A stretch of 52,836 nt of DNA from Endobacter medicaginis (GTDB taxonomy: Bacteria > Pseudomonadota > Alphaproteobacteria > Acetobacterales > Acetobacteraceae), in the NCBI RefSeq assembly GCF_014192375.1, contig NZ_JACHXV010000015.1:1-52836 (forward strand), written 5' to 3'. Numbering within the stretch: the stretch's first letter is position 1; each line of letters opens with the position of its first letter. The translations under genes and the position numbers were made by a program. Positions 17,004-25,168 of the stretch are shown piece by piece. Under the pieces are notes generated by a model. That model was not told the DNA's origin. It did no database searches and saw only the letters and a list, made by a program, of their open reading frames with translations.

Positions 17004-18035
17004 CTAATCCTCCGCAAGCGTGCTGGCGGTCATGTATTGTCTGAAGCCGCCGGCGACCGAGATCGAGCGCTCGATCTCGTCGAGCCGGTAGAGCCCGTCC
17101 CAGGCGGTCTGCGTGCCGGTCAACCCGATCGTGTCGCCTGCCGACAGCGCGAGTTCGCCCGGCAGAACGATCTGCACGCTGCTGGAGCGCGGCCTGATGC
17201 GGTCGAGCAGCGCCTGTGCGAGGGCCTGCGCATCGTCATCGGCCAGATTGGGCCTCATGACGTCATAGGCTCCCATCGCTCCCGCCGCGCCGGTATCGAC
17301 CAGGCTGCGTTGCCGGCTGTTCCAGCTTCTCACCCTAACCGCGGTGTCGGTGGCGATCTCCGGCAGTGCGCTCAGCAGGATCTGTTCGGCCGGCGGTCCC
17401 AGCAGCGTCGTCCAGCCTCCTGGCGAACACGACCACATCGCCGATACACCAGCCGCGCCTGCAAGCGGGCCGAACACCAGCGTGTCGGCCGACAAGCCGA
17501 CGTGACAGCCTTCCATCAAAGCCAGCTCGCTCAGCAGATCCCAGGCCGTCGCGCGCGCCGAATAGGTCAGCAGCGGCAAACGCCGATGCTCGATCTGATA
17601 GAACTGGCCCACCATGCGCGTGGTCGGGATCACCTGCGCGGCCAGCCCGCAGGCGTTCGCCACCGAGATCGCGATCTCGCTGCTGGTTCGGTTCAGATAA
17701 CCATCGGGAATACGATAATCGAGCAGCAGGGCGCCGAGATCACGCCCCTCGCACATCAGCATGCCGCCGGCCGCATCCCATCGCATCCGGTCGACGCGCC
17801 CGAGCAACACGCGGCTCCAGCCAGTGCTGTCGGCAAGGATTTCCAGCGCGATGCGTGCGCCGCCACCGAACAGCGCGATCACGCCGGCAGCGTCCGCGAT
17901 CGCCAGCGGCGCCTTGAAGGTGAACGCCGCCGCGCGGGCGAAGCGCGAGACGTCCCAGTCGAGCTCGCTGAGCGCCAGCACCGATCCGTCACCCAGTACG
18001 GCCCGGATCGCGATGCTGCGCAACAGCGTGCTCAA
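17004..18035 (-). CDS. late control protein D (tail hub), TTG start
   Basis: A 343-residue hub protein of the gpD/gp44/gp27 family. Recognisable parts are WDVSRFARAAAFTF, the domain near SSEIAISVANACGLAAQ, the LLSELALMEGCHV region, and a C-terminal SAGDTIGLTGTQTAWDGLYR. The hub joins the tube to the spike. The start is inferred as TTG at 18033-18035, which overlaps the stop of the tail X gene by 4 bp; the upstream open frame to 18305 lies over tail X and gpU and is not coding in this frame. No ATG lies close by. Confidence 0.82.
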   Translation of the reverse strand: MSTLLRSIAIRAVLGDGSVLALSELDWDVSRFARAAAFTFKAPLAIADAAGVIALFGGGARIALEILADSTGWSRVLLGRVDRMRWDAAGGMLMCEGRDLGALLLDYRIPDGYLNRTSSEIAISVANACGLAAQVIPTTRMVGQFYQIEHRRLPLLTYSARATAWDLLSELALMEGCHVGLSADTLVFGPLAGAAGVSAMWSCSPGGWTTLLGPPAEQILLSALPEIATDTAVRVRSWNSRQRSLVDTGAAGAMGAYDVMRPNLADDDAQALAQALLDRIRPRSSSVQIVLPGELALSAGDTIGLTGTQTAWDGLYRLDEIERSISVAGGFRQYMTASTLAED

Positions 18036-18205
18036 GACCCCTGGCTCCCGGCCGAGCCGGTCGGAATGACGAGCTGCGTCAGCCCTTCGACCATCGGGTC
18101 GCTCAGCCCATTCGCCGTCGCGATCCGCTGCCACAGCCGTGCATCGCCATAGAGGCGTGCGGCAAGATGGAAGAGTGTCGTCGATGTCACTTCGATGACC
18201 GTCAT
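18032..18205 (-). CDS. tail protein X (LysM-like)
   Basis: A 57-residue protein: MTVIEVTSTTLFHLAARLYG, then a LysM-like pattern with NGL, ending LTQLVIPTGSAGSQGS. Tail X proteins of P2/Mu-like phages are about 60-75 residues with this fold and sit between gpU and gpD, exactly as here. The ATG overlaps the preceding stop by 4 bp and its own stop overlaps the TTG of gpD by 4 bp, so the assignment is supported by both sequence and coupling. Confidence 0.85.
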   Translation of the reverse strand: MTVIEVTSTTLFHLAARLYGDARLWQRIATANGLSDPMVEGLTQLVIPTGSAGSQGS

Positions 18206-18924
18206 TCAGCCGATCCCGCACCGCCCAGCACAAGCCCAGCCTGGCCCACCAGCCCTCCGGCAATGACACCGCACGCCATGCGGCCGCAGCCGGAGACGGC
18301 CGCATGGATTGCCGGCGCCGTCATCGGCCAGCCACCGCTGATGGAAGCGATCGCCGCCGCTCCGGAGGTCCCGATCGCGGCCAGGCCAGCGTCGAGCTGC
18401 GAAAGCGCCGGCAGGTCGCTCGCCCCGAGCTGCCGCGACGAGGCGGCGGCGATCACCCCCGGCAGCGCCACCAATTCCGGATTGGCCAGCTCGCCCGACG
18501 CGGCCAGGACCGTCGACGCCAGCGACAGCGAGGCGCCCACCAGAGCGAGCGGGTCGGAAACGGGTGGCCCCCAGTCCAGCGGCTGGCAGCGGATCTCATA
18601 GGCGATCGCATGGCCGCCCCGGGCATAGCCGTAGCGGAAGCGCTCGATCATCACATCGATCTGGAATGTCTCGAAGGCCAGCGTCTGGCTGTCGCCGTCA
18701 CGGCGCAACTGATCGAGTTCGAGCGCGCGCTGGAGCGCATCCTCGCCGACGAACACGCCCGTCCAGACGATCGCGCGATCCTGCGCACCCAGAACGTCGA
18801 CCGCGCGCCCGCCGCCCGGCAATTCGTGGATGACGAGGCGCTGGTCGCCGCCCAGCACGATCTCGTCAGGCACGCCGGCGCCCGTCAGGCGGACGGTGCC
18901 GATCGACATCGGAATGACGCTCAT
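18202..18924 (-). CDS. tail protein upstream of X (gpU / DNA-circularisation-N-like)
   Basis: A 240-residue protein starting MSVIPMSIGTVRLTG. Residues about 20-130 have the beta-rich pattern of tail-completion/DNA-circularisation N-terminal proteins (IVWTGVFVGEDALQRALELD, QIDVMIERFRYGYARGG); the rest is Ala/Gly-rich. In P2/Mu-type order the gene between tape measure and X is gpU or gp43, so a tail-tube/baseplate joining role is inferred. The start at 18924 is chosen because upstream in-frame Met codons overlap the tape-measure gene. Confidence 0.65.
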   Translation of the reverse strand: MSVIPMSIGTVRLTGAGVPDEIVLGGDQRLVIHELPGGGRAVDVLGAQDRAIVWTGVFVGEDALQRALELDQLRRDGDSQTLAFETFQIDVMIERFRYGYARGGHAIAYEIRCQPLDWGPPVSDPLALVGASLSLASTVLAASGELANPELVALPGVIAAASSRQLGASDLPALSQLDAGLAAIGTSGAAAIASISGGWPMTAPAIHAAVSGCGRMACGVIAGGLVGQAGLVLGGAGSAE

Positions 18925-18949
18925 GCTGCGGGATGCCTCTTGCTGAAGA

Positions 18950-19942
18950 TCAGAAAGCAGGTGAGTTCGAGCGGTAGAGCGGCATACTGCCGACATCGAT
19001 GCCCGAGCCGCGGGTCGATGGCAGCATCGCCTGCCGGGTCTGCTCACGCGCCACCACGGTGCCGAGTTGGCGCCCGTCGACGATGAGCTCGCCGACCAGC
19101 GTCATGCCCGCGTTGCCACTCCCCGCGGTTGCATTGGCGGAAGCATCGTCGCGGCGCGACTGCCCTGCGGGACCAGCCAGGCGCAGATCCATCAGGCCGG
19201 GCTGTCCGGTCACGGGCGGCACAAACCCCAGCCCGCCCTGCCCGGCAAACGGCATCATGCGACCGGCCTCTCCGAACGCGCTGCCCGGCATGGCCCGCGA
19301 CGCAGCATCACTGCCCGCCACGAACGACAGGCGGGACAGGCCTGCTCGCATCGCCACCGACGACATTCGCGTGGCCGAAGCTTGCGTGCCGTTCCAGCCG
19401 CCCCACGACCGTGGCCCCGCTCCGACGGCCGCCGCCAGCTTGACACCGCCCGCCCGCGGCCGAGCGAACCCAGTCATCGTCATTGCCGCTCTCGGCGTGG
19501 CGCCGACCACCTCTGCCGGGCCCTGCGTCTGCCTCGCGCCGATGTGCATGCGCAGCGACGGCGCGCGCAGCGCCAGCCTGCCAGAAACCGGCTGCGACCG
19601 CGTCTCGATCGACGCTCCCACCCGGCGCCGGAAGGCTGCAAAGCCAGCCGTCGAAGGCAAACCACCCCAAGCCTGCGACCGCACAGCACTTCTCCCCTGT
19701 TGCGTCGGCTTCGCCCCGGAATCCAACAGCCGGTCCAAGTCCGCCGCCGCCTCGGTCGTCATCTCCGCGTCTCCGCGTCTTCCGGCCAGGCGGATCCTCC
19801 GCCGCACCCAGACGGGACGTGGCGCCGCGTCCGCGCCTTGCCGCAGACGCCGAAGCCCGGGCGCACCGATCCTGAACGCCACCGCGTCGGGCACTCCGCG
19901 CGGGCCGCCCCGACGGCCGGGTCTGGCGCGATCATCGCTCAT
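18950..19942 (-). CDS. short tape-measure-position protein
   Basis: A 330-residue Arg/Ala/Gly-rich protein in the slot where contractile phages keep the tape-measure gene (between tail chaperone and gpU). Its ATG at 19940-19942 overlaps by 4 bp the stop of the frameshifted chaperone extension, as is usual for tape-measure genes. The C-terminus (GELIVDGRQLGTVVARE) resembles tape-measure tails. No transmembrane block and no long coiled coil stand out. It is far shorter than the 600-1,000 residues usual for myophages, so either the tail is very short or the gene has lost its middle. Confidence 0.5.
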   Translation of the reverse strand: MSDDRARPGRRGGPRGVPDAVAFRIGAPGLRRLRQGADAAPRPVWVRRRIRLAGRRGDAEMTTEAAADLDRLLDSGAKPTQQGRSAVRSQAWGGLPSTAGFAAFRRRVGASIETRSQPVSGRLALRAPSLRMHIGARQTQGPAEVVGATPRAAMTMTGFARPRAGGVKLAAAVGAGPRSWGGWNGTQASATRMSSVAMRAGLSRLSFVAGSDAASRAMPGSAFGEAGRMMPFAGQGGLGFVPPVTGQPGLMDLRLAGPAGQSRRDDASANATAGSGNAGMTLVGELIVDGRQLGTVVAREQTRQAMLPSTRGSGIDVGSMPLYRSNSPAF

Positions 19943-20405
19943 GTCAGCCACGACAGCGCACTCCAGTCGAATCGGCCGCCCTCGATCTCGCCGAGGGCCA
20001 CGCAGCATGCCGCGCGCCTGGCGCGACTCATCCGGTTGATTTCCATCCACGGCACCCCGTTCTTGGCGAGATAGAGGGTTTCGCGAAGAACGGGGTGCCG
20101 GCTCAGTTTTTTACGACGGCCAGATCCTCGTCACGTGCCGCCTGCGACAGCTCGACCGCTACGCGATCGAGCGCATCACCGCCGAGGCGTCGCGCGAGGT
20201 CGCGCATCGCGTCCTTGCTTGCGGGCAGCCGCACCGGTACGCCGTCGATCGACCGTACCGCGCAGATCGTCAGCGCGTAGTGCATCCACGGATCGGAGCC
20301 CGCCGCATGTCCGGCTGCCTCGATGACATCGAGCATGTCGCCCGCGTCCACTTCGCGTACCCCCAGCCTGCGCCCGTCGGCAAGCGTGATCTCGACCTCC
20401 GCCAT
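19939..20405 (-). CDS. tail assembly chaperone, long frameshifted form (GpG-T/E' like)
   Basis: This is the -1 frameshift product of the tail-chaperone gene. At 20106-20112 (minus strand A AAA AAC) ribosomes would slip and continue in the -1 frame for 55 codons to TGA at 19939-19941, giving about 155 residues. The extension reads LSRHPVLRETLYLAKNGV, then PWMEINRMSRARRAACCV, and ends FDWSALSWLT, a plausible GpE'/gpT tail. It has no start codon of its own near its beginning, and its stop overlaps the tape-measure start, both as in lambda G/GT and P2 E/E'. Confidence 0.8.
20051..20112 (-). promoter_or_regulatory. programmed -1 ribosomal frameshift signal
   Basis: On the minus strand: heptamer A AAA AAC in the zero frame (20106-20112), the zero-frame stop TGA within a 6-nt spacer TGAGCC, then GGCACCCCGTTCTT (20086-20099), a 21-nt loop, and AAGAACGGGGTGCC (20051-20064). 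The two arms are perfectly complementary over 14 bp. This is the classic layout of slippery site, spacer and stimulatory stem-loop. Confidence 0.85.
20103..20405 (-). CDS. tail assembly chaperone, short form (GpE/gp41 like)
   Basis: A 100-residue protein between the tail tube and tape-measure genes: MAEVEITLADGRRLGVREVD, then GDMLDVIEAAG, with an all-helical middle. Position and size match the tail assembly chaperones of Mu/P2-type phages that wrap the tape measure during tail assembly. It ends LAVVKN at the slippery site. Its ATG overlaps the tube stop (TGATG arrangement). Confidence 0.78.
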   Translation of the reverse strand: MAEVEITLADGRRLGVREVDAGDMLDVIEAAGHAAGSDPWMHYALTICAVRSIDGVPVRLPASKDAMRDLARRLGGDALDRVAVELSQAARDEDLAVVKN

Positions 20406-20830
20406 CAGAGCTTCTTCCTCTGGCTGGCGTAGAACGCGACCACCTGCTTGACGATGTTCTCGGCGTGATAATGACCGGAATCGATCAGGGTCAACGACAC
20501 GCCGACAAACTCGTAGGTGCTGGTTGAGCCATCCGGTTCGGTTACGTACTGATAGATCGTCCCCGATCCGATCGATCCCTTGGTCCAGAAATCGGACTCG
20601 ATCTGCACGATGAGATCGTCCACCGCGGAGGAACCGCGATCGAGCTGGAACTGCCCGCGCCAGCCGGCCGGTGTGTTGAACTCCATCGGCGCGCTGTTGA
20701 GCGGGTCCGACCTCTGCGTGCGCACTTCCTGCTGCGCGCGAAAGCCCGTCACGTCGCGCAGGTCGGTGCGCACGCCGTTCCAGATGAGCACGACCTCGCA
20801 GTTGCGCCCGATTGTGTATGCGTTGACCAT
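20405..20830 (-). CDS. tail tube protein
   Basis: A 141-residue protein directly after the sheath. Family features of the contractile-phage tube (Mu gp40/phage tail tube) are the early DVTGFRAQQEVRTQRSDPLN and the SGSTIYQ..STYEFVGVSL-like middle, and a C-terminal YHAENIVKQVVAFYA. It would form the inner hexameric tube through which DNA passes. Its stop overlaps the chaperone ATG. The gap to the sheath gene is 13 bp. Confidence 0.82.
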   Translation of the reverse strand: MVNAYTIGRNCEVVLIWNGVRTDLRDVTGFRAQQEVRTQRSDPLNSAPMEFNTPAGWRGQFQLDRGSSAVDDLIVQIESDFWTKGSIGSGTIYQYVTEPDGSTSTYEFVGVSLTLIDSGHYHAENIVKQVVAFYASQRKKL

Positions 20831-20843
20831 TCGGCGCTCCGGT

Positions 20844-22415
20844 TCAGGAATTCTGGGTCACGGCGACGGCGACGTTCTGTCCGCCCTGGAGATTGACCAG
20901 GAAGCGCTCGTTGATGCCCTGGTATCGGACCTGTACATCTGCCTGCACATATCCGAGCGCGGTTCTCGCCTGCGGATTGTTGGTGGCATCGCAGACCACG
21001 GCGTAAGGTACCGAGCCATCGACACTGCCAAGTATACCCTGACCCAGCAGCGTCGAGAGATAGTTCAGCAGCGTGGAGCGGATGTTCGACAGCAGGTTCG
21101 CATTGATCACGCTGCCGACATAGGCACCCATGCCGAGACTGAGGGTCTGTGCGATGTAGTTGGTCAGCCGTGTGTAGTTGTCGCCCGAGACGGTGTTCGA
21201 GCTCGCGGTGTTGAATCCGCCGCGCACCGCCCAGTAGGCACCGCCGGGTGCCGGATTGCAGACCACGTCGATGCCGTTCTCGAACAACGTCTGCAGCTCC
21301 GCCGTCGAATAGGTGGCCGACTGCCCGCTGGACACCAGGCCGCTGCGCTGGCTGCCGATGATGCTGGCCAGAGACTTGTTGAGCGACGATTGCTCGACCG
21401 AGAGATTGGCGAGTCGCCCGGCGACGAAGGCCTGCGGGCTGACAAGACGCGTCCGTCCCGAGCTCGGATCGTACCAGTAGAGCCAGTCGCCGAACATCAG
21501 CTTGCAGGCGTAGGAATCAAGCCCGCTCGACTGCTTGACCGCGATCGCATCGGCGATCGTGTCCCCGCTCGGCCCGGTCAGGATCATGTAGCAGCCCTCG
21601 GCCTCGCCGAACGCCGCCTGCACCGTCCACTGGGTGGGATCGTCGCAATCCGCGAGCATCGCGATCGCGCATCCCTGACCGCGCAAGGCATACATGCCGT
21701 TGCGGATCGCCGCATCCTGCCCGACCAGGCTCGCCGCGGTCACGCCGGCGATGCCGTCGCTGCCGTTCAGCAGCGTCTGGTTGACCACCGCCACCGGCGT
21801 GGTGGTTGTCGCCTGACCCGCCGTGGCGACGCAGAGCTGCGAGGGTCCGCGCGTCGGGCCCTGGCCGAAATTGACCGCGGCGACGAGATCGCTCCACACG
21901 CTCGCAGCCCCGCCCGCCGCGCCGAGATTGTCGAACACCTCGGGCAGCAGGCCGGCCGTCTGCAACGTCAGGCGCCAGGTTCCGGCTTTCGCGCCGGCGC
22001 CGAACTGCACGGAGATCGTGTTGCCGGCCGAGCCGGAATAGAGGGCTGTCAGCAGGACCGGATAGCTGCCGGTGGCGGTGTTGTAGAGCAGCGCATAGGT
22101 CGCCGCCTGATCGGTGCCGTCACTGACGCGGACGCAGCAGAACGCTGTCGCTCCCTGCTGTACCGCGCAGGCGCATGCGCTGCCGAGGTCGTATCGGCGA
22201 GCGCCCGGCGTGCCGAACGCGAGCTGGAACTGCGCCATCGAGCCCAGCACCACGGGCCGCCCGACCGGCCCCCAACTCGCTACGCCAACGAGTCCGATCA
22301 CATTGCTTGGCACGCCGTTGAGGGTCAGTGCCTGGGGCGAGACGATCTCGACATACAGATCGGGCACCACCAGTGCACTCGAGTTGAGCCGTCCGGCCTG
22401 GGAGATCTGCGGCAT
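20844..22415 (-). CDS. contractile tail sheath protein
   Basis: A 523-residue sheath subunit. The N-terminal domain begins near VVPDLYVEIVSPQALTLNG and has VIGLVGVASWGPVGRPVVLG, a typical sheath opening. The C-terminal domain has GQGILGSVDGSVPYAVVCD and ends YQGINERFLVNLQGGQNVAV, as in Mu gpL-type sheaths that contract to drive injection. The start at 22415 (MPQISQAGRLN) gives the family N-terminus and overlaps the small upstream gene (TGATG). It proves that the particle is myovirus-like. Confidence 0.93.
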   Translation of the reverse strand: MPQISQAGRLNSSALVVPDLYVEIVSPQALTLNGVPSNVIGLVGVASWGPVGRPVVLGSMAQFQLAFGTPGARRYDLGSACACAVQQGATAFCCVRVSDGTDQAATYALLYNTATGSYPVLLTALYSGSAGNTISVQFGAGAKAGTWRLTLQTAGLLPEVFDNLGAAGGAASVWSDLVAAVNFGQGPTRGPSQLCVATAGQATTTTPVAVVNQTLLNGSDGIAGVTAASLVGQDAAIRNGMYALRGQGCAIAMLADCDDPTQWTVQAAFGEAEGCYMILTGPSGDTIADAIAVKQSSGLDSYACKLMFGDWLYWYDPSSGRTRLVSPQAFVAGRLANLSVEQSSLNKSLASIIGSQRSGLVSSGQSATYSTAELQTLFENGIDVVCNPAPGGAYWAVRGGFNTASSNTVSGDNYTRLTNYIAQTLSLGMGAYVGSVINANLLSNIRSTLLNYLSTLLGQGILGSVDGSVPYAVVCDATNNPQARTALGYVQADVQVRYQGINERFLVNLQGGQNVAVAVTQNS

Positions 22416-22582
22416 CAGCCCTGCCCTCCTGCGTCGGCGCCCGGCAGTGCGACGACGACGGTCCTCGTCCGGTTGGCGCCCTTGAGGATAGCGTCGATGA
22501 CCGCCTCGTCGCGAATGATGTCGCCGCGACCATAGCTTCCGAACCCTTCTGTCACGACAAGGGCTCGTTGTGATTGTACCAT
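22415..22582 (-). CDS. small phage protein before the sheath
   Basis: A 55-residue basic protein starting MVQSQRALVVTEGFGSYGRG, then RDEAVIDAILKGANRTRTVVVA. Mu-like phages carry a short gene (gp38/DUF2635 position) just before the sheath, so the position fits, although I do not see a firm family signature. Its stop overlaps the sheath ATG. An in-frame ATG at 22606 would add eight residues and overlap the stop of the upstream gene. Function unknown. Confidence 0.55.
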   Translation of the reverse strand: MVQSQRALVVTEGFGSYGRGDIIRDEAVIDAILKGANRTRTVVVALPGADAGGQG

Positions 22583-22606
22583 TGAAATCGACTCCCAGCT
22601 CGTCAA

Positions 22607-24505
22607 TCAGGATGCAGAGGCGGCGCGCTTCGCGGCAAGGTCCGACAGGGCCGCCCCGCACAGCTCGACCCGGCTTTCGTCAGGACCGCCCGCGGTCCAG
22701 GTCGGGAGCAGCCAGCCGCCCTCTGCGAGCTCGTTCCACGCGTAGATCAGCCCGACCTGCGCAGGGCAGGCCGCGGCATTGTCGATCACGAAGGATGCGG
22801 CCTCCGCGATATGCAGCCCGATTTCCGCCGGGCTGCCGGCCTGGTAGTAGTTCCCGTCGGAAACACCCACCGGGACCGGGTAGAAGGGTTGCGGTCTCTC
22901 CACCAGCGGCCGCTGGTCCCAGCCGCACATCGCGGTCGGGATCATCGGCATTCCCTGCTGTGCGCGGCGCTGCCAGTCATCGCGTGCCGCCTCGGTCAGT
23001 GCGGCATATGATTGCATGTCCCCATCGAGCGACGGACAGCAATAGCAACCCGCCGCATCGGCGCCGTCCGCGAGCGCGGCCACGGTGTTGTCGTAAGCTG
23101 CAAGCCCTGCGCCGGAGAGCCACACGACATACGGATCGCCCACGCCGGTGGCAGCCGCCAGCGCGCGCAGTTGCGCGATCTCGCCGGCGACGCCGCCACT
23201 GCCCAGTCCCGCTGTCTGAACAGCCTGCGCGTCCAGCAGCAGATACAGTGGCCGTCCGCCGAGAACGGTTACATAACCCGGCTGCGACATCAGCGCGACG
23301 TCGCGCGCAATGGCCTGCTGTGCGGCCTCCGGTGTGCTCCACGACGATGTTTGGCCGAGCATGCAGAAGCCGAGCCGTGATCGGCTCGCGCTCGACAGAT
23401 AGAGTTGCAGCGCCAGGCTGAGCGTGTCCGCAGACGCGTAGCTGTCGAACGCCCAGAACCCGATGCCACCGCGGCAGGCGGCGTCAATCTCGGCATCGAT
23501 CGTCGCCTGGGTCGCTCTCGGCCACGACGCCACCCCGTTCGTGACGACCGCGTTGGCCGGCAACCGGTTCTGGAACGCCGGCGCAGACAGCGCATCCGCA
23601 CATTGCGCATCGATCGGATTGGCTGGATCGTACCAGGCATCGAACCTGACCGCGCCCATCCTCGGCAGCACCACCGGCACACCCGGCAAGGTCTGGTCGA
23701 ACACCCGACTGCTCACCCCGTCATCGACATGACCCAGGCCGAACAGCATCCGGGTCGTCGCCTGTGTGATCGTGGTCGCATACTCGACACGGAACAGCAG
23801 GTCGCGCCGATAGACGTTCGCGTTGACGGCGTCATCTTTTTCGGCTGTCCCGTCATAGACGACGCGTGCGGAGGTCCCGTCCGACAGTGTCAGCCAGTCG
23901 AGGCTGGAGAAAGCCACATCGATCGACCGGGCCAGCACATCGCGTGTCCGCGGGTCGGGACACCACAGACCGACAAGCAGTTTCTGTTCCTGTCGTCTCG
24001 TCTCCAGCAGGCAACTCGCCGCCCCGGCAGTTCGCGCCGCGAGCGCACGCGCATAGGGGAATGTCCAAACGCCCCCGACGGCGACACAGCCCGGGATCAT
24101 CGGTGCCAGCCTGGCTGCGAGTGCGGTGGCCGTCTCGCCGTCCTGGGCTGCAAAGGCATAGGCGACACCGTCGATGTCGATGCCGACCACATCGCCCGCA
24201 CTCGCGCTACCGGAGATCGCGCACGACATGCCATCGACCTCGAGCGTGATCGTCGGCGATCGCGCGGACACGGTCTTCCACACCGGCGCATAGCGCGTCG
24301 TATTGACTGTGCCACGCTCGATACTCGTGACGGTGACGATCTGGTTGCCGGCCCCGATATCCTGGTTCAGGCCGGTGGAATTCGGCCAGCCCCGATAGAT
24401 CTTGACGGCCTGACCGGTAATGCTCGCACCCTGGGTGCCGCCGGGATAGACAGCGCCGAGAACGACGTCGCAAAGCGCATTCTCGACATCGGATATATCG
24501 GCCAA
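22607..24505 (-). CDS. neck/tail-completion protein fused to a WbsX/GH99-like glycosidase domain
   Basis: A 632-residue two-part protein. Residues 1 to about 270 look like a phage tail-completion/neck protein (start MADISDVENALCDVVLGAVYPG split as MADISDVENAL and VVLGAVYPG; later YRRDLLFRVEYATTITQ). Residues about 285-632 look like the WbsX/glycoside-hydrolase-99-like TIM-barrel family: AVRFDAWYDP at 285-294, GIGFWAFDSY at 348-356, LGGRPLYLLLDAQ in the middle, and AWNELAEGGWLLP at 589-601, which is the WNEWAEG signature of that family. A tail-borne polysaccharide hydrolase is inferred. Such fusion in a neck gene is unusual, and an assembly or annotation artefact is unlikely because one frame runs throughout. 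Confidence 0.7.
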   Translation of the reverse strand: MADISDVENALCDVVLGAVYPGGTQGASITGQAVKIYRGWPNSTGLNQDIGAGNQIVTVTSIERGTVNTTRYAPVWKTVSARSPTITLEVDGMSCAISGSASAGDVVGIDIDGVAYAFAAQDGETATALAARLAPMIPGCVAVGGVWTFPYARALAARTAGAASCLLETRRQEQKLLVGLWCPDPRTRDVLARSIDVAFSSLDWLTLSDGTSARVVYDGTAEKDDAVNANVYRRDLLFRVEYATTITQATTRMLFGLGHVDDGVSSRVFDQTLPGVPVVLPRMGAVRFDAWYDPANPIDAQCADALSAPAFQNRLPANAVVTNGVASWPRATQATIDAEIDAACRGGIGFWAFDSYASADTLSLALQLYLSSASRSRLGFCMLGQTSSWSTPEAAQQAIARDVALMSQPGYVTVLGGRPLYLLLDAQAVQTAGLGSGGVAGEIAQLRALAAATGVGDPYVVWLSGAGLAAYDNTVAALADGADAAGCYCCPSLDGDMQSYAALTEAARDDWQRRAQQGMPMIPTAMCGWDQRPLVERPQPFYPVPVGVSDGNYYQAGSPAEIGLHIAEAASFVIDNAAACPAQVGLIYAWNELAEGGWLLPTWTAGGPDESRVELCGAALSDLAAKRAASAS

Positions 24506-24519
24506 TTTCTGGTATCCTG

Positions 24520-25161
24520 CTAGCTCGTCTGCAATGCTGCGCTGATCGACCAGCCGAAGGCCGAGCGCTGCGTGCCGACGATCTGATAGATGTTGCCGCC
24601 CGCATCGAGCAGGCGCATGCCGGACGTGATGGTGACGCCGCTGATGGCTGGCAGCAGCACGGCGTAGTAGGCTGAACGCGTATCGCTGGGCAGCCTGGTC
24701 GGATCAGCCTCGGTCTTGCTTCTCAGCAGCAGGCTCGCCGGCCAGCCGGTCGCCAGCGCCGTCGCGGCGCTGGAGGCGAGACCGCCATAGGCATTGGTGC
24801 CAGGCTGGGTTGCCGTCGCCGATTGAAGCACCGACAGCGTCGCATTGCACAACACCCCGCTGGCCGGACGCGCCGGATCCACTCGCAGAACGAACAGCGT
24901 CTCGGTCCCGACCAGGTAATCGCCGGCCTGCAAGGACGATGGATCGCACAGAAGCTGCACGATCGGCTTGTCGGGTGCGAGCGCCACCCTGAACGCGAGA
25001 GAACAGTCCTGCGTATACGCCAGGTCGACGGAAGCGATCGCCGGACTGTCGAGCGGCGACCCGGTTCCAACCGGCCGATACACTGCGAATGACGCGCCGA
25101 TCCGGGCGGCCGCCTGCCGCAGTCCGTGACAGGTCAGGGCGCTGAGACGTGCCTGGTCCAT
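24520..25161 (-). CDS. phage structural protein, probable neck/head-tail joining
   Basis: A 213-residue protein (MDQARLSALTCHGLRQAAAR). It is beta-rich after residue 40 and has no transmembrane segment or enzyme motif. It sits between capsid-side and tail-side genes, where head-completion or neck proteins occur. No specific family recognised. It starts 7 bp after the preceding gene, and its product is conserved in phage-like clusters only by my general impression. Confidence 0.55.
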   Translation of the reverse strand: MDQARLSALTCHGLRQAAARIGASFAVYRPVGTGSPLDSPAIASVDLAYTQDCSLAFRVALAPDKPIVQLLCDPSSLQAGDYLVGTETLFVLRVDPARPASGVLCNATLSVLQSATATQPGTNAYGGLASSAATALATGWPASLLLRSKTEADPTRLPSDTRSAYYAVLLPAISGVTITSGMRLLDAGGNIYQIVGTQRSAFGWSISAALQTS

Positions 25162-25168
25162 GACGAGC

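Noticed and set aside
19067-20074. Long plus-strand open frames (e.g. 18999-20039, 19067-20074) in the tail region
   Set aside because: Arg/Pro/Ser-rich shadow frames opposite the tape-measure gene; no family signal, no ribosome site and no stop/start coupling.
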